In this document: positions 6,483 to 6,758 of the stretch, in pieces
How positions within the stretch are numbered: the stretch's first letter is position 1
Layout of the letters: every line of letters starts with the position of its first letter
Assembly (NCBI GenBank): GCA_016302195.1
Contig: JAEDOA010000085.1
Span: 1-6,758 of the forward strand
Length of the DNA: 6,758 nucleotides
Source: Erysipelotrichaceae bacterium
GTDB lineage: Bacteria > Bacillota_I > Bacilli_A > Erysipelotrichales > Erysipelotrichaceae
Direction of reading: 5' to 3'
Program-made: the position numbers and the translations under genes
Notes under the pieces: generated by a model
Told to the model about the DNA's origin: nothing
Database searches by the model: none
What the model saw: only the letters and a program-made list of their open reading frames with translations

Positions 6483-6758
6483 CTTGTCCGCCTCCTAATG
6501 CTGATTCTTTTTCATCTTTTGCTTTTAATTCTAATACGTTATCTTCTGCTTGGACTTCTTGTCCTGCTTTAGCAGTTAAATTGATATCGGTAAATTCATT
6601 CGAATTCGTAACAACTACAATTACGGTGTCATCCAGACCTGCTTTTTTAATAGTAGGATCCCAGAACTCAATTAATTCTTGACCCTTTTTAACCTTTTGT
6701 CCTTCTTCAACATATGATACAAAGCCTGTACCCTTTAATTTTACAGTACCAAGTCCAA
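6466..6758 (-). CDS. Galactoside/raffinose permease with IIA domain (LacS/RafP type), C-terminal part
   Basis: Only the last 96 residues are present, in the frame ending at TAA 6468-6466; the N-terminal part lies beyond the right edge. The segment is the second half of a glucose-type PTS IIA domain: GLGTVKLKGTGFVSYVEEG, then KVKKGQELIEFWDPTIKKAG, then LDDTVIVVVTN. The wording FWDPTIKKAGLDDTVIVVVTNS resembles the IIA tail of LacS-type GPH-family symporters. In LacS, phosphorylation of a histidine in this domain by HPr adjusts transport; that His would lie just outside the window. The protein ends in a Gly-rich tail (SALGGGQVEPAN) that overlaps melA. The neighbouring alpha-galactosidase suggests uptake of melibiose, raffinose or similar alpha-galactosides. 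A true PTS EIIBCA permease or a free-standing IIA protein cannot be excluded without the missing part. Confidence 0.82.
   Translation of the reverse strand, partial: GLGTVKLKGTGFVSYVEEGQKVKKGQELIEFWDPTIKKAGLDDTVIVVVTNSNEFTDINLTAKAGQEVQAEDNVLELKAKDEKESALGGGQVEPAN
6491..6496 (-). promoter_or_regulatory. Strong ribosome binding site fixing the TTG start of melA
   Basis: AGGAGG (6496-6491) stands 8 nt before the TTG at 6482. It lies inside the permease coding sequence, where it encodes part of the Gly-rich tail (ALGGGQVEPAN). Ribosomes finishing the permease 17 nt past the melA start could re-initiate here, which would link the amounts of transporter and enzyme. Confidence 0.85.

Overview
The window is AT-rich, Gram-positive DNA in which every gene runs on the minus strand, so transcription goes from high to low coordinates. 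Two proteins carry C-terminal or internal SLAP (surface layer protein A) repeats. These repeats, the LacS-like permease tail and the low-GC codon use point to a Lactobacillus of the acidophilus/delbrueckii group (crispatus/amylovorus/helveticus-like). The species cannot be fixed from sequence reading alone.

Layout in transcription order. (1) 6758-6466: the last 96 residues of a GPH-family galactoside permease with a fused IIA-type domain (LacS/RafP type), cut by the right edge. (2) 6482-4284: a complete 732-residue GH36 alpha-galactosidase (MelA). It starts at TTG, overlaps the permease gene by 17 nt, and ends in a strong intrinsic terminator. (3) 4234-4071: an intergenic promoter region holding a sigma-A promoter with a near-perfect cre (CcpA) operator on its start site. 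(4) 4070-621: a very large secreted beta-mannanase (GH26 + Ig-like domain + two carbohydrate-binding modules + two SLAP repeats), ending in a second terminator. (5) 535-495: an extended -10 promoter, followed by (6) 494-1, the first 164 residues of a secreted SLAP-domain protein cut by the left edge.

Read together, the genes suggest use of galactose-decorated mannans and raffinose-type sugars. The mannanase would be held on the cell wall by its SLAP repeats and would cut galactomannan outside the cell. The permease could import alpha-galactosides, and MelA would remove alpha-1,6-galactose in the cytoplasm. This link is an inference: the mannanase is a separate transcription unit, and no mannosidase or manno-oligosaccharide phosphorylase is visible here.

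The most unusual structural feature is that the mannanase unit lies exactly between two identical 40-bp copies of the same terminator in direct orientation (557-596 and 4235-4274). This looks like a gene cassette that could have been inserted or could be deleted by recombination. I see no RNA genes, CRISPR array, transposase or phage elements.
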